Assembly: GCF_000164135.1 (NCBI RefSeq)
Contig: NZ_GG770553.1
Location: forward strand, 703,189 to 761,847
Direction of reading: 5' to 3'
Origin: Mycobacterium parascrofulaceum ATCC BAA-614
Lineage (GTDB): Bacteria > Actinomycetota > Actinomycetes > Mycobacteriales > Mycobacteriaceae
DNA length: 58,659 bases
Positions 48,003 to 56,131 of this stretch are shown here, piece after piece. The stretch's first letter is position 1. Every line of letters starts with the position of its first letter. The translations under genes and the position numbers were made by a program. The notes beneath the pieces were generated by a model that was given only the letters and a program-made list of their open reading frames with translations, had not been told where the DNA came from and did no database searches.

Positions 48003-49139
48003 TCAGAGCGACGCCTGCAGCGCCGCCACCGTCTCCAGATCGTCGAGCGCCGCGACGCCGCGCCGTAGCCCCTCCATGGCGATGTTCTCGACCTGCATGC
48101 CGCCCATTCCGGCGGTGATCAGCGGGGCCACGTAGGCATACAGCGCGCCCTGGCGGAATCGCAGCCACAGGTCGTCGCGGTCCAGTTCGGGTCCGCCGGC
48201 CGCCGCGAGTGCCCGGCGGTAGTCGTCGAGCAGCTCGCGCTGGGTCGCCTGGCGATCCTCGGGCGTGAGGCTGGTGATCAGCGTGTAGGCCAGTTCGCGG
48301 GAGGGATGCCCGCGCCGCACCGCCTGCCAGTCGAGCAGCCCGGCCTTGCCGCCGTGGAAGTACATGTTGCCCGGGTGCGCGTCGCCGTGCATGACGGTGT
48401 GCGGGGGAGTGTCGATGAGGGCGGCGACGGCGCGGTAGTTGTCGGCGATGAAGCGTCCCCGGTCGACGGGCAGCTGCGTGCGTTCGGCGAGGCGCTTGAT
48501 CGAGGCGTTCATCAGCGAGCCGGTCAACAGCGAGGTGGCGTCGCCGGAGGGCGTGTAGAGCCAGCCCAGCGGTCCGCGTCGCTCGGGGCCCAGCCGTGTC
48601 CAGAAGGTGGCGTGCAGGTCGGCGAGCAGCTCGACGATCAGGCCGGCCTGATCGGGCGACAGCGGATGCAGGGTGTCGGGGAATTCGCACGACTCGGCGG
48701 GCAGGTCTTCCAGGACCAGGAGGTAGCGGCCGGTCCACGGATCGAACGCCGCGCCGTACGCGTACGGCGCGCCGACGACCTGCCGGGCGAGCTGGCGGTA
48801 GAAGCGCACCTCCGTCTGCCCGAGCCGGCCCAACTCGCCCATCAAACGGGTGGCCGCCGTCTCCGCCGCGAGCTTGACGAACACCGAGTCCGGCACGTTC
48901 TTTCCGGTGAGCACCAGCCGGGCGCGCGACGACGTCCCGGCGTCGCTGCTCAGGACGCGGACCGACCTGACGGCTGCGCCCATCACCCTGGAGAGCACCG
49001 CCGCGTCGATGTCCTGCACCCGGCGCGGCAATCCCCAGCGGCCGCCGACGACCGTGTCGGTAGCCACCCGGCCCACCCCGCGGCCCAGGTGGGCGGCCAG
49101 GCCGACGACCGAAAGAGCCTGCGGCGCCGGGCTTTTCAT
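48003..49139 (-). CDS. Phosphotransferase-family kinase-like protein
   Basis: The 378-residue protein has the aminoglycoside phosphotransferase/choline kinase fold. The catalytic loop VMHGDAHPGNMYF and metal-binding LLDWQAVRRG are present in the C-terminal half, so it may be active. In mycobacteria such proteins often sit beside acyl-CoA or steroid genes and are not drug resistance enzymes. I use ATG 49139 (MKSPAPQALSVVG) with GAGGA nine bases upstream; two further in-frame starts lie just before. The tetR gene precedes it on the same strand. Confidence 0.88.
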   Translation of the reverse strand: MKSPAPQALSVVGLAAHLGRGVGRVATDTVVGGRWGLPRRVQDIDAAVLSRVMGAAVRSVRVLSSDAGTSSRARLVLTGKNVPDSVFVKLAAETAATRLMGELGRLGQTEVRFYRQLARQVVGAPYAYGAAFDPWTGRYLLVLEDLPAESCEFPDTLHPLSPDQAGLIVELLADLHATFWTRLGPERRGPLGWLYTPSGDATSLLTGSLMNASIKRLAERTQLPVDRGRFIADNYRAVAALIDTPPHTVMHGDAHPGNMYFHGGKAGLLDWQAVRRGHPSRELAYTLITSLTPEDRQATQRELLDDYRRALAAAGGPELDRDDLWLRFRQGALYAYVAPLITAGMGGMQVENIAMEGLRRGVAALDDLETVAALQASL

Positions 49140-49231
49140 AGGGCTCATTCCTCGGTGCGGACGTGTCACCCGCACCGCGAGCCGTTCGGACGTCGCGGCA
49201 CGGGGTCAGACAAAAATACCTGAACGTCTGG

Positions 49232-49263
49232 ACATCAGACAATACGTCATTATTGTCTGATGT
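49232..49263. promoter_or_regulatory. 13-bp perfect inverted repeat at the tetR 3' end
   Basis: ACATCAGACAATA (49232-49244), CGTCAT, TATTGTCTGATGT (49251-49263). The right arm covers the tetR stop codon, and the whole lies 93-124 bp upstream of the phosphotransferase start. It could be a regulator-binding site for the phosphotransferase gene or a terminator hairpin. There is no T-tract on either side, which argues mildly for an operator. Confidence 0.6.
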
Positions 49264-49870
49264 GTGGTACCAGGGCACGCACCACGAACTGCTCGACGAA
49301 CTCGCGTTTGTCGGCCGCCGAGCGGTACCGCCACGAGGGCGCGAGCAGAAACAGCGTCGTCGCGTGCAGCCACTGGACCACCGACCGCGGATCGAGGTCG
49401 GCGTGCAGGCGGCCCGTCGACTTCCAGCGATCGAGCAACGGTTGGTAGTGCCGCAACAGCGTCTCGACGATGGGCTCCGAACCCTTCTCCAGAGCCGTCC
49501 CCAGCGCGGTGCTCTCGGCTGCGAACAGCGCCTCGTTCAGCGGATCGCCGTCCACCGACTCCACTCGGGCCAGCACCATCTCGGGCACCGACCGCACGGG
49601 ATCGTCCGGCGCGGCCAGCGAGCGCACCAACTTGCCCAGCGCGTCATCGACGCGGCTCAGGATCAGGCCCAGCAGCACCTCGTCGCGGCCGGGGAAATAC
49701 CGGTACACCGTTGACCGCGACACCCCCGCCTCGTCGGCGACCTCACCCATCCGGAATTGAGTGTTGCCGCGGTGCACGATGCAACGGCCCGCCGCGTCCA
49801 GGATGCGTCTGCGCGCCTCCTCGTCGTCGAGGATCGCGCGGTCATCACCCCACCAGCGGCTCGGTTCCAT
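49250..49870 (-). CDS. TetR-family transcriptional regulator
   Basis: The 206-residue protein starts MEPSRWWGDDRAILDDEEAR at ATG 49870; a longer frame to 49915 is less likely. The N-terminal helix-turn-helix reads MGEVADEAGVSRSTVYRYFP, the TetR signature, and the rest is a helical ligand-binding domain. It is divergent from the CrtC/AttH-like gene with a 78-bp gap that contains the small palindrome GCAGAT-N8-ATCTGC at 49874-49893, a possible operator. It likely controls its neighbours; the ligand is unknown. Confidence 0.93.
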   Translation of the reverse strand: MEPSRWWGDDRAILDDEEARRRILDAAGRCIVHRGNTQFRMGEVADEAGVSRSTVYRYFPGRDEVLLGLILSRVDDALGKLVRSLAAPDDPVRSVPEMVLARVESVDGDPLNEALFAAESTALGTALEKGSEPIVETLLRHYQPLLDRWKSTGRLHADLDPRSVVQWLHATTLFLLAPSWRYRSAADKREFVEQFVVRALVPHIRQ

Positions 49871-49873
49871 GGC

Positions 49874-49893
49874 GCAGATGTTACGGGATCTGC
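49874..49893. promoter_or_regulatory. Small palindrome in the tetR divergent promoter gap
   Basis: GCAGAT (49874-49879), eight bases, ATCTGC (49888-49893), directly upstream of the tetR start and 55 bp before the divergent gene. A possible autoregulatory site, based on position and symmetry only. Confidence 0.35.
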
Positions 49894-49948
49894 CGCGCAA
49901 AACAACGAATCCCATTGCGAATCAAGCACATCGCCAGAGAGGGCAGCC

Positions 49949-51091
49949 ATGGTCTACTCCGCCGCCGATGAGTCGTTCACGCATCAGCTCCCGACGACGT
50001 TCGACGCGGTGCACGACGTCGACCCGACGTGGTCGGATCGGTGCTACTTCTTCGCGGCGTCGCCCGACGGAACCATGCTGCTGGCCAGTGGTTACGGCAA
50101 CAACCCGAACACCGCGAGCGGGCTGGGTTACGTCAAGGTCAGCCTCGCCGACGGGCGACATTGGGACCTGCTGTCGGGTCGGCCGGTGACCGGTGGCGAC
50201 CGCGCCGAATTGAGCACCGGGCCGATGCGCTGGACGTGCGTTGAGCCGCTGCGGAAGTGGCGGCTTGACGTGGCGCCCAACGGGTCCGGAATCGAGTGGG
50301 AGCTCTATTACGAGCCGACCGCGCCGATGTGGGAGCTGCTGCCCATGAAGGTGGTCGGCAACGACGGCCGGATGCTCGCCGACATGTATCACATGAAGGA
50401 ACCCGGACGCTGGAGCGGATGGGTGCGGATCGACGGCGAACGCATCGGCGTCGACGGATTCCACGGTGGCCGCGACCGAACCTTCGGTGTGCGGGTGTCC
50501 GACAAGATCGACTTCTGGCTGTGGCTCGACGCCGGTTTCGAAGACCACGCGATAGAGGCCTGGGTCATCGAATCATCCGACGGCACGGTGCAATACGTGG
50601 ACGGCGGCATCACTTATGCGGACGGCGCCCTGTCCAAGCGGTTCGTCAAGATCGAGCATGACGTCGAGTTCGACGGCGAGTGGAAACGGCCCGCCCGGGC
50701 GGTGCTGGTGTTCACCGACGAGGACGGTGCGACGCATCGGGTGACCGCCGACGCTCCGCATCAACACGTCAACGCCTACTACGGGCTGCCGATGTCGCAC
50801 TGCAAGTACGAGGACCTGGGCGCCGGCGCATACTTCATCCATTTTCGTTGGGACAGCGGCGATCCCGATCAGCTCGCCGAGACGGAAGCCAAGTCGATGG
50901 CGCTCGATCAGCTGATGCGCTTCCAGCGCGACGGCCACACCGGTTGGGGCGTCTTCGAATTGCTGCTGGGCGGCGACGGCTACCGGCGGTACCCGAACTG
51001 GACGGCGATGGACATGTCCGCCTTCACCCAGGACAAAACCCCCGTCGAGCGCCTGCCGGCCGACAACGACGCCGCAGGGGCCCTGCGGTGA
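49949..51091 (+). CDS. CrtC/AttH lipocalin-like protein (DUF7064/7065-type)
   Basis: The 380-residue protein starts at ATG 49949 after AGAGAGGG. It is rich in Trp and beta-strand-like segments, for example RCYFFAASPDGTMLLASGYG, MYHMKEPGRWSGWVRIDGE and FDGEWKRPARAVLVFTDEDG. This pattern fits the double-lipocalin fold of hydroxyneurosporene synthase/AttH proteins, which act on terpenoid or lipid substrates. I cannot assign a reaction. Its stop overlaps the next gene (GTGA), so it is translationally coupled to a phosphotransferase, a pairing that suggests one pathway. Confidence 0.82.
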   Translation: MVYSAADESFTHQLPTTFDAVHDVDPTWSDRCYFFAASPDGTMLLASGYGNNPNTASGLGYVKVSLADGRHWDLLSGRPVTGGDRAELSTGPMRWTCVEPLRKWRLDVAPNGSGIEWELYYEPTAPMWELLPMKVVGNDGRMLADMYHMKEPGRWSGWVRIDGERIGVDGFHGGRDRTFGVRVSDKIDFWLWLDAGFEDHAIEAWVIESSDGTVQYVDGGITYADGALSKRFVKIEHDVEFDGEWKRPARAVLVFTDEDGATHRVTADAPHQHVNAYYGLPMSHCKYEDLGAGAYFIHFRWDSGDPDQLAETEAKSMALDQLMRFQRDGHTGWGVFELLLGGDGYRRYPNWTAMDMSAFTQDKTPVERLPADNDAAGALR

Positions 51092-52170
51092 CATCCGACG
51101 CGACCTTCGCGGAGCGCCTGTCCGCCTGGCTGCGCACCCGACTGCCCGGCTCCGACGACGTCCACGTCGAGGGTCTGGAGCGGATGAGCTTCGGGCATTC
51201 GGCGGAGATGCTGATGCTCACCGTCGTCACCCGCGACGACCGATACCCGCGCCGGGACATGGTGCTGCGGCTACGCCCCCGGCCGCCCGCCCTGCTCGAG
51301 CCCTACGATCTCGCGCGGCAATTCCGCATCCTGCGTGCGCTGGGCGACACCCCGGTGCGGGTGCCGCGGGCGCTCTGGCTGGAGGAGACCGGCGAGGTGT
51401 TGGGCCGGCCGTTCCTCGTGATGGAACGCGCCCCCGGCGACGTCTACGAGATGCAGGCGCCCGCCGACGTCGCCGATCACACCGTGGTGCGAATGTGTCA
51501 GAGCCTGGTCGAGCAACTCGCCGCCATCCACTCCGTCGACCTCGCCCGGACCGGGCTCGGCACGCTCGACGACGGCAGCACTCACCTCGACCGGGAACTC
51601 GACCACTGGACCGCGGAGCTGGACCGGGTAAGGCGGGGCCCGCTGCCCGCCCTAGAGCGGCTGCACCGGGCGCTGCGCGAACGTCGGCCCGCGCCATGCC
51701 CGACGGTCACTCTGGTGCACGGCGACGCCAAACCGGGCAACTTCGCGTTCACCGGCGGGGAGGTGAGCGCGGTGTTCGACTGGGAGATGACCACGGTCGG
51801 CGACCCGCTGACCGACCTCGGCTGGCTGGAAATGCTGTGGGCCCAGCCCGTCGGCATCAACAGCCATCCCGCCGCGCCCCCGATCGACGCCCTGGTCGCC
51901 CACTACGAGCAGGCGAGCGGCATCAAGGTGCAGAACCGCGAGTGGTACCGCGCCCTCAACGCCTACAAGATGGCCGTCATCTGCCTCATCGGGGCGATGC
52001 TCATCGAGGACGGGCACAGCGACGATCAAAAGCTGGTCCTGGCCGCCTACGGAACCTCGCTGTTGACCAAAGCCGGGCTGGCCGAACTCGGCATCGACGA
52101 ACCCCTCGACGACGGTCCGGTGCTGCCCCGCGAGGAGCGCGTCCAGCAGGTTCTCGCCCACGCCACGTAG
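51088..52170 (+). CDS. Phosphotransferase-family kinase-like protein
   Basis: The 360-residue protein starts at the GTG overlapping the upstream stop and reads VTSDATFAERLSAWLRTRLP. It has the phosphotransferase catalytic loop LVHGDAKPGNFAF, the metal-binding VFDWEMTTVGDPLTDLGWLE and the N-terminal lobe with MVLRLRP. This is the acyl-CoA dehydrogenase-associated type of aminoglycoside phosphotransferase-like protein, found widely in mycobacterial lipid loci. It is only distantly like the one at 48003-49139. Substrate unknown. It converges with the RsbW-like gene, with an 8-bp gap. Confidence 0.9.
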   Translation: MTSDATFAERLSAWLRTRLPGSDDVHVEGLERMSFGHSAEMLMLTVVTRDDRYPRRDMVLRLRPRPPALLEPYDLARQFRILRALGDTPVRVPRALWLEETGEVLGRPFLVMERAPGDVYEMQAPADVADHTVVRMCQSLVEQLAAIHSVDLARTGLGTLDDGSTHLDRELDHWTAELDRVRRGPLPALERLHRALRERRPAPCPTVTLVHGDAKPGNFAFTGGEVSAVFDWEMTTVGDPLTDLGWLEMLWAQPVGINSHPAAPPIDALVAHYEQASGIKVQNREWYRALNAYKMAVICLIGAMLIEDGHSDDQKLVLAAYGTSLLTKAGLAELGIDEPLDDGPVLPREERVQQVLAHAT

Positions 52171-52178
52171 GGCGCGGA

Positions 52179-52682
52179 TCAGACGTCGGACCGTTGCGTG
52201 AGGTCGGCCCAGGTCAACGTCACGCGGGTGCCACGCGGGGTGCGATCGATGGTCACGTCGTCGGCGAGCGCCTCCATCAGGGGGATGCCGCGTCCACGCA
52301 ACTGCTGCCGGTACTGCGCCGGAATCCGTTGGCGCCAGCGCCCGCGGTCGTCGACGGTGACGGCCAGGCGATCCGACCGCCGGTCGTAGGCCGCGCTCAC
52401 GTCCAGCGTTCCGCGCTGCGGGGCCTCGCAGTAGGCGAACTCCGCCGCGTTGGCGATGGCCTCGTTCACCGCCAGCAGGACGTCGCTGAACCGGTCGGCG
52501 CCGAGGGCGAAGTGCGTTTCGAGCCAGGCCCCGAAGTCGGCTCGTACCCGGGCGGCGCTGCGGGGATCGGCGGCGACGCGACTCCGCACGAAGCGGGACC
52601 GGTCGTCGACGTTTGACACGCTATGCGGTTGTCGATCAAAGCGCCCCATCGTTCCCAGCTGTGCCCCCATCGCGAGGTTCAC
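52179..52682 (-). CDS. RsbW-like serine kinase / anti-sigma factor
   Basis: The 167-residue protein is a GHKL ATPase of the anti-sigma kinase type. The N box reads VNEAIANAAEFAY, and the G boxes are VDDRGRWRQ and GRGIPLMEALAD. Such proteins bind a sigma factor or phosphorylate a STAS partner. The GTG start overlaps the stop of the adjacent STAS gene (GTGA), so the two are coupled and probably partners. No sigma factor gene is adjacent, so the target sigma is elsewhere. Confidence 0.9.
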   Translation of the reverse strand: MNLAMGAQLGTMGRFDRQPHSVSNVDDRSRFVRSRVAADPRSAARVRADFGAWLETHFALGADRFSDVLLAVNEAIANAAEFAYCEAPQRGTLDVSAAYDRRSDRLAVTVDDRGRWRQRIPAQYRQQLRGRGIPLMEALADDVTIDRTPRGTRVTLTWADLTQRSDV

Positions 52683-53056
52683 CCACCAGCGATGCCGCTC
52701 AGCGCGTCGTCGAGCGAGCTGTACAGCGCGAGCACGCTGTCGATTCCCATCAGTTTGATCGGCCTGCTCGTCGCCGAGCCGTTGGCGACGACCGCGAACT
52801 GGGTGGGCGCCTCGGTCTCCGCCTGCGCGGTGACCAGGACCGTCATCCCGGCCGAGGCCAAGAAGTTCACTTTCGACAGGTCGACGATCAGCGCGGCCGG
52901 TTTGGTCGCCAGCGCCGTCTGAATCGCCTCGGCCAGGTGCGGCGAGCTGAGCATGTCCACTTCACCTGAGACGGTGAGTACGACCGCCTGTTCTACCTGC
53001 TGCTTTCCTACCGAAAAAGCGGCCGGGTCGATTGGATCGCCGGTAAGTTCGCCCAT
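52679..53056 (-). CDS. STAS-domain anti-sigma factor antagonist
   Basis: A 125-residue STAS protein. The motif VDLSKVNFLASAGMTVL holds the serine (in ASAG) normally phosphorylated by the partner kinase in this family, and VSGEVDMLSSPHL is the first strand-helix of the fold. Dephosphorylated antagonists sequester the kinase and free a sigma factor. It starts at ATG 53056 and is translationally coupled to the RsbW-like gene downstream. Confidence 0.92.
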   Translation of the reverse strand: MGELTGDPIDPAAFSVGKQQVEQAVVLTVSGEVDMLSSPHLAEAIQTALATKPAALIVDLSKVNFLASAGMTVLVTAQAETEAPTQFAVVANGSATSRPIKLMGIDSVLALYSSLDDALSGIAGG

Positions 53057-53414
53057 GGTCTATCACCCACATTCGGTCCCGCTGGGACACTGTTAGCTCT
53101 CAAAATAGCCGCTGCCAAGCCCGGGGGCTGCTTGTTCAACCCCGCGAAAACGCGTGCCCATCGGAGGAGACACACTCCGTCGATCCACGCTGCTAGCTAC
53201 AGATGCAGCTGCAAGTTCTTTTTCCGATGGTATGTCACGCGGCGAACCACACTCAAAACGAGTGAACGAATCGGGGCGCGGCCACGTCCTGTGAGTGTGT
53301 GCGACGGGCCCCACAGAAGTTGCGCATGGGGGTGGCCCATGCGCGAATTGCTTCCACCGGATTCGTGCCGACTGCGGGCCGTTTGGCCTGCGCAGATGCG
53401 GGAGGACGGTGGCC
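53057..53414. other. Divergent intergenic region, STAS gene and catalase-like gene
   Basis: These 358 bp separate the leftward STAS gene from the rightward peroxidase gene. No convincing gene is present; overlapping short frames have no family features. Promoters for both operons should lie here. I looked for a SigF-type GGTT/GGGTA pair for the STAS gene and found no good match. Confidence 0.5.
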
Positions 53415-54542
53415 GTGGAGCCCGGTGAAGGCGGCGGCGGGCCGGACGATCCGCCCGGTGACGTCAAGCCCGTGCGACCCCCCGTCGACGCCGTGACGAG
53501 ACGGCGCGCATTGCTGGGCATGGGCGCCGTGGCCGGCGTCGCCGCGGTCGACGTCGGTGGCTTCGCGTATGCCGGCGGCTGGCTGAGGCCCGGCGCGCTG
53601 ACGCCGCCCCGGTTCGCCGACCGCTTCGAGCACGTCTACGGGCGCCACGACGGCTTTCGCCGCAACCACGCCAAGGGTCTGAGCGCCGCCGGGACCTTCT
53701 CCAGCACCGGGGCGGGGGAGGAGGTCTGCCGGGCCGCGGTGTTCCGGGCGGGAAGCGTGCCGCTGCTCGGGCGGTTTTCCCTGTCGGGCGGTCTCCCGGA
53801 TCAGGCCGACGCACCCGGCACGGTCCGCGGGCTGGGCCTGCTCTTCCAGGGCCCGGACGGCCAGCAATGGCGCACCGCGATGATCAACATTCCCGTGTTT
53901 CCGGACAGCACGCCGCAGGATTTTTACGACCGGCTGCTCGCGTCCAAGCCCTTGCCCGGGACCGGCAAGCCCGACCCCGCCAGGATGGCCGCCTTCCTCG
54001 GCCGCCATCCCGAGACGGTCGCGGCGATGAAGGTCATCAAGCAGGCCCCGCCGAGCGCGGGGTTCGCCGACAGCACGTTCTACGGATTGAATGCGTTCCG
54101 GTTCACCAACGCCGCCGGGACGACCGTTGCGGTGCGCTGGGCCGTCGTCCCGCAGGAAGCGGCGGTCGCGGCGGCGTCGCCGGCCGGCACGGACTACCTG
54201 TTCGACGACCTCATCCGCACCCTGGCCCGGCGACCATTGAGTTGGCGGCTGGTGCTCACCATCGGCGAGCCGGGTGACCCGACCGGCGACGCCACCAAGC
54301 CGTGGCCGCGGCAGCGGCGCACCGTCGACGCCGGCATCGTCACCGTGACGGCCGCACAGACGGAGGCGCCCGGCAACGCGCGCGATGTCAACTTCGACCC
54401 GCTGGTGCTGCCGGACGGCATGACCGCTTCCGACGATCCGCTGCTGGCCGCGCGGTCGGCGGTCTACGCCCGCTCGTTCACCCGCCGCGCCGAGGAGCCC
54501 AAGACGGCCAGCGCAGTCGACGTCTCCCGGGCGCTTCGGTGA
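53415..54542 (+). CDS. Catalase-family peroxidase (SrpA-like), exported
   Basis: The 375-residue protein is a small catalase-fold haem peroxidase. I use GTG 53415 (VEPGEGGGGPDDPP), with GGAGGA eight bases upstream. The N-terminus has TRRRALLGMGAVAGVAAVDVGG, a twin-arginine-like signal or membrane anchor. The fold shows RFADRFEHVYGRHDGFRRNH, in which His residues replace the longer catalase entry region, and FYGLNAFRFTNAAG near the distal side. SrpA-like enzymes lack the large catalase C-terminal domain and are often membrane-linked. Its stop overlaps the cytochrome b561 start, so they are coupled. Confidence 0.88.
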   Translation: MEPGEGGGGPDDPPGDVKPVRPPVDAVTRRRALLGMGAVAGVAAVDVGGFAYAGGWLRPGALTPPRFADRFEHVYGRHDGFRRNHAKGLSAAGTFSSTGAGEEVCRAAVFRAGSVPLLGRFSLSGGLPDQADAPGTVRGLGLLFQGPDGQQWRTAMINIPVFPDSTPQDFYDRLLASKPLPGTGKPDPARMAAFLGRHPETVAAMKVIKQAPPSAGFADSTFYGLNAFRFTNAAGTTVAVRWAVVPQEAAVAAASPAGTDYLFDDLIRTLARRPLSWRLVLTIGEPGDPTGDATKPWPRQRRTVDAGIVTVTAAQTEAPGNARDVNFDPLVLPDGMTASDDPLLAARSAVYARSFTRRAEEPKTASAVDVSRALR

Positions 54543-55117
54543 AGGACAGCGCCGCCGCGCCCCGGTTCGCGCTCCCGTCCCGGCTGCTGCACTGGCTGAT
54601 GGCGCCGATGGTCATCGCGCAACTGCTCATCGGCGTCACCATGGTCTCGGCGCTGAGCTATTACCCGGTGCTGCTGGCCATCCATCGGCCGCTGGGCGTG
54701 CTCATTCTGCTGTTCGCCCTGGTGCGGCTGGCGAACCGGCTCAGGCACCGGCCCCCGCCGTTCCTGTCCACGATGAGTGGCGCCGAACGGCGCATCGCGA
54801 CGTGGTCGGAATACCTGCTCTACGCGCTGCTGCTGGTGCAGCCGGTGACCGGATGGGCGATGTTGTCGGCGGCGCGGTTCCCGGTCACGCTGGCCGGCCC
54901 GCTGCGACTGCCCGGCATCGCGCCGCACAACATCGACGTGTTCGCGGTCCTCCGCGAATGCCACGGGGCCTTCGCGTTCCTGCTGTTCGCGGCGTTTACC
55001 GCCCATATGTGCGCGGTACTCTTCCACACGCTCGTCCTGCGCGACCGGCTCCTTGACCGGATGGCGCTGTGGCGCGTCAGGCCCGTCGCGGTGCGGCCGG
55101 ATCAACCGGGGCTGTGA
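54539..55117 (+). CDS. Cytochrome b561-family di-haem membrane protein
   Basis: The 192-residue protein begins at the GTG that overlaps the peroxidase stop and has four transmembrane segments. Histidines likely to bind two b haems occur in SRLLHWLMAPMVIAQ, AIHRPLGVLILL, ECHGAFAFLLFA and AAFTAHMCAVLFHTLV. It would pass electrons between the membrane and an extracytoplasmic partner; the coupled peroxidase is the obvious candidate. A 115-bp gap follows before the aldolase gene. Confidence 0.92.
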   Translation: MKDSAAAPRFALPSRLLHWLMAPMVIAQLLIGVTMVSALSYYPVLLAIHRPLGVLILLFALVRLANRLRHRPPPFLSTMSGAERRIATWSEYLLYALLLVQPVTGWAMLSAARFPVTLAGPLRLPGIAPHNIDVFAVLRECHGAFAFLLFAAFTAHMCAVLFHTLVLRDRLLDRMALWRVRPVAVRPDQPGL

Positions 55118-55232
55118 CGACCTGCCTCCAGGGGCGCTGACCGGCCGAATATGATCGGCACGATCATCTCAAGGGTGCGGAGCGCCGCGGGCGCCGTGAC
55201 CACACGGGACCACGAAGGAGTGGAGAACTTCC

Positions 55233-56126
55233 ATGCCGAACCAGCAGCAAGCGGAGCGGATGACGTCGGGGAAGGGATTCATCGCGGCGCTCGACCAGAG
55301 CGGCGGCTCGACGCCCAAGGCGCTGCGCCTCTACGGCATCCAGGACGACGCGTATTCCTCCGAGGAGGAGATGTTCGACCTCATTCACCAGATGCGTTCC
55401 CGAATCATCACCTCCCCGGCGTTCACCGGGGATCGCGTGCTGGCCGCCATCCTGTTCGAGCAGACCATGGACCGCCAGATCGCGGGGAAGCCGTCGACCA
55501 CCTACCTGTGGGAGACCAAGGGTGTGGTGCCCATCCTCAAGATCGACAAGGGCCTGGCGGAGGCGGCTGACGACGTGCAGCTGATGAAGCCGATCCCCGG
55601 CCTGGACGAACTGCTGGAGCGGGCCGTCGGTCTCGGCGTGTTCGGCACCAAGGAGCGATCGGTGATCGGCGGCGCCAACGCCAAGGGCATCGCCGCCGTG
55701 GTCGCCCAGCAGTTCGAGCTCGCGCACCGGGTGCTCTCGCACGGCCTGGTGCCCATCATCGAGCCCGAGGTCACCATCTCGATCTCGGACAAGGCCGAGG
55801 CCGAGGCGATGCTGCGCGACGAGATCACCAAACAACTCGAGAACGTGCCCGACGGGCAGCGGGTGATGCTGAAGCTGAGCCTGCCCAGCGAGGTCAACTT
55901 CTACCGCCCCCTGATCGAACACCCGAAGGTGATGCGGGTGGTCGCCCTCTCCGGCGGTTACTCCCGCGAAGAGGCCAACGAGCTACTGGCGAAGAACACC
56001 GGGCTGATCGCCAGCTTCAGCCGCGCGCTGACCGAGGGGCTCACCGTCGACCAGTCCGACGAGCAGTTCAACGCCACGCTGGACAAGGCGATCCAGTCGA
56101 TCTACGACGCCTCGGTCGCCGGCTGA
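55233..56126 (+). CDS. Fructose-bisphosphate aldolase, class I
   Basis: The 297-residue protein is a Schiff-base class I aldolase of the bacterial type also found in staphylococci. It starts MPNQQQAERMTSGKGFIAAL after GAAGGAG, with LDQSGGSTPKAL and the lysine-bearing VVPILKIDKGL typical of the family; KLSLPSEVNFY and ALSGGYSREEAN follow. It cleaves fructose 1,6-bisphosphate to two triose phosphates. Mycobacteria also have a metal-dependent class II aldolase; this is the alternative enzyme. It converges with the DUF190 gene, five bases apart. Confidence 0.95.
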   Translation: MPNQQQAERMTSGKGFIAALDQSGGSTPKALRLYGIQDDAYSSEEEMFDLIHQMRSRIITSPAFTGDRVLAAILFEQTMDRQIAGKPSTTYLWETKGVVPILKIDKGLAEAADDVQLMKPIPGLDELLERAVGLGVFGTKERSVIGGANAKGIAAVVAQQFELAHRVLSHGLVPIIEPEVTISISDKAEAEAMLRDEITKQLENVPDGQRVMLKLSLPSEVNFYRPLIEHPKVMRVVALSGGYSREEANELLAKNTGLIASFSRALTEGLTVDQSDEQFNATLDKAIQSIYDASVAG

Positions 56127-56131
56127 CGTAC

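Noticed and set aside
48003..52170. Phosphotransferases as aminoglycoside resistance genes
   Set aside because: The HGD and DWE motifs are shared by the wider kinase family; context is metabolic and no close likeness to a resistance enzyme is seen.
53057..53200. Possible SigF promoter before the STAS gene
   Set aside because: GGTT-like bases occur but no GGGTA element is found at the right spacing.
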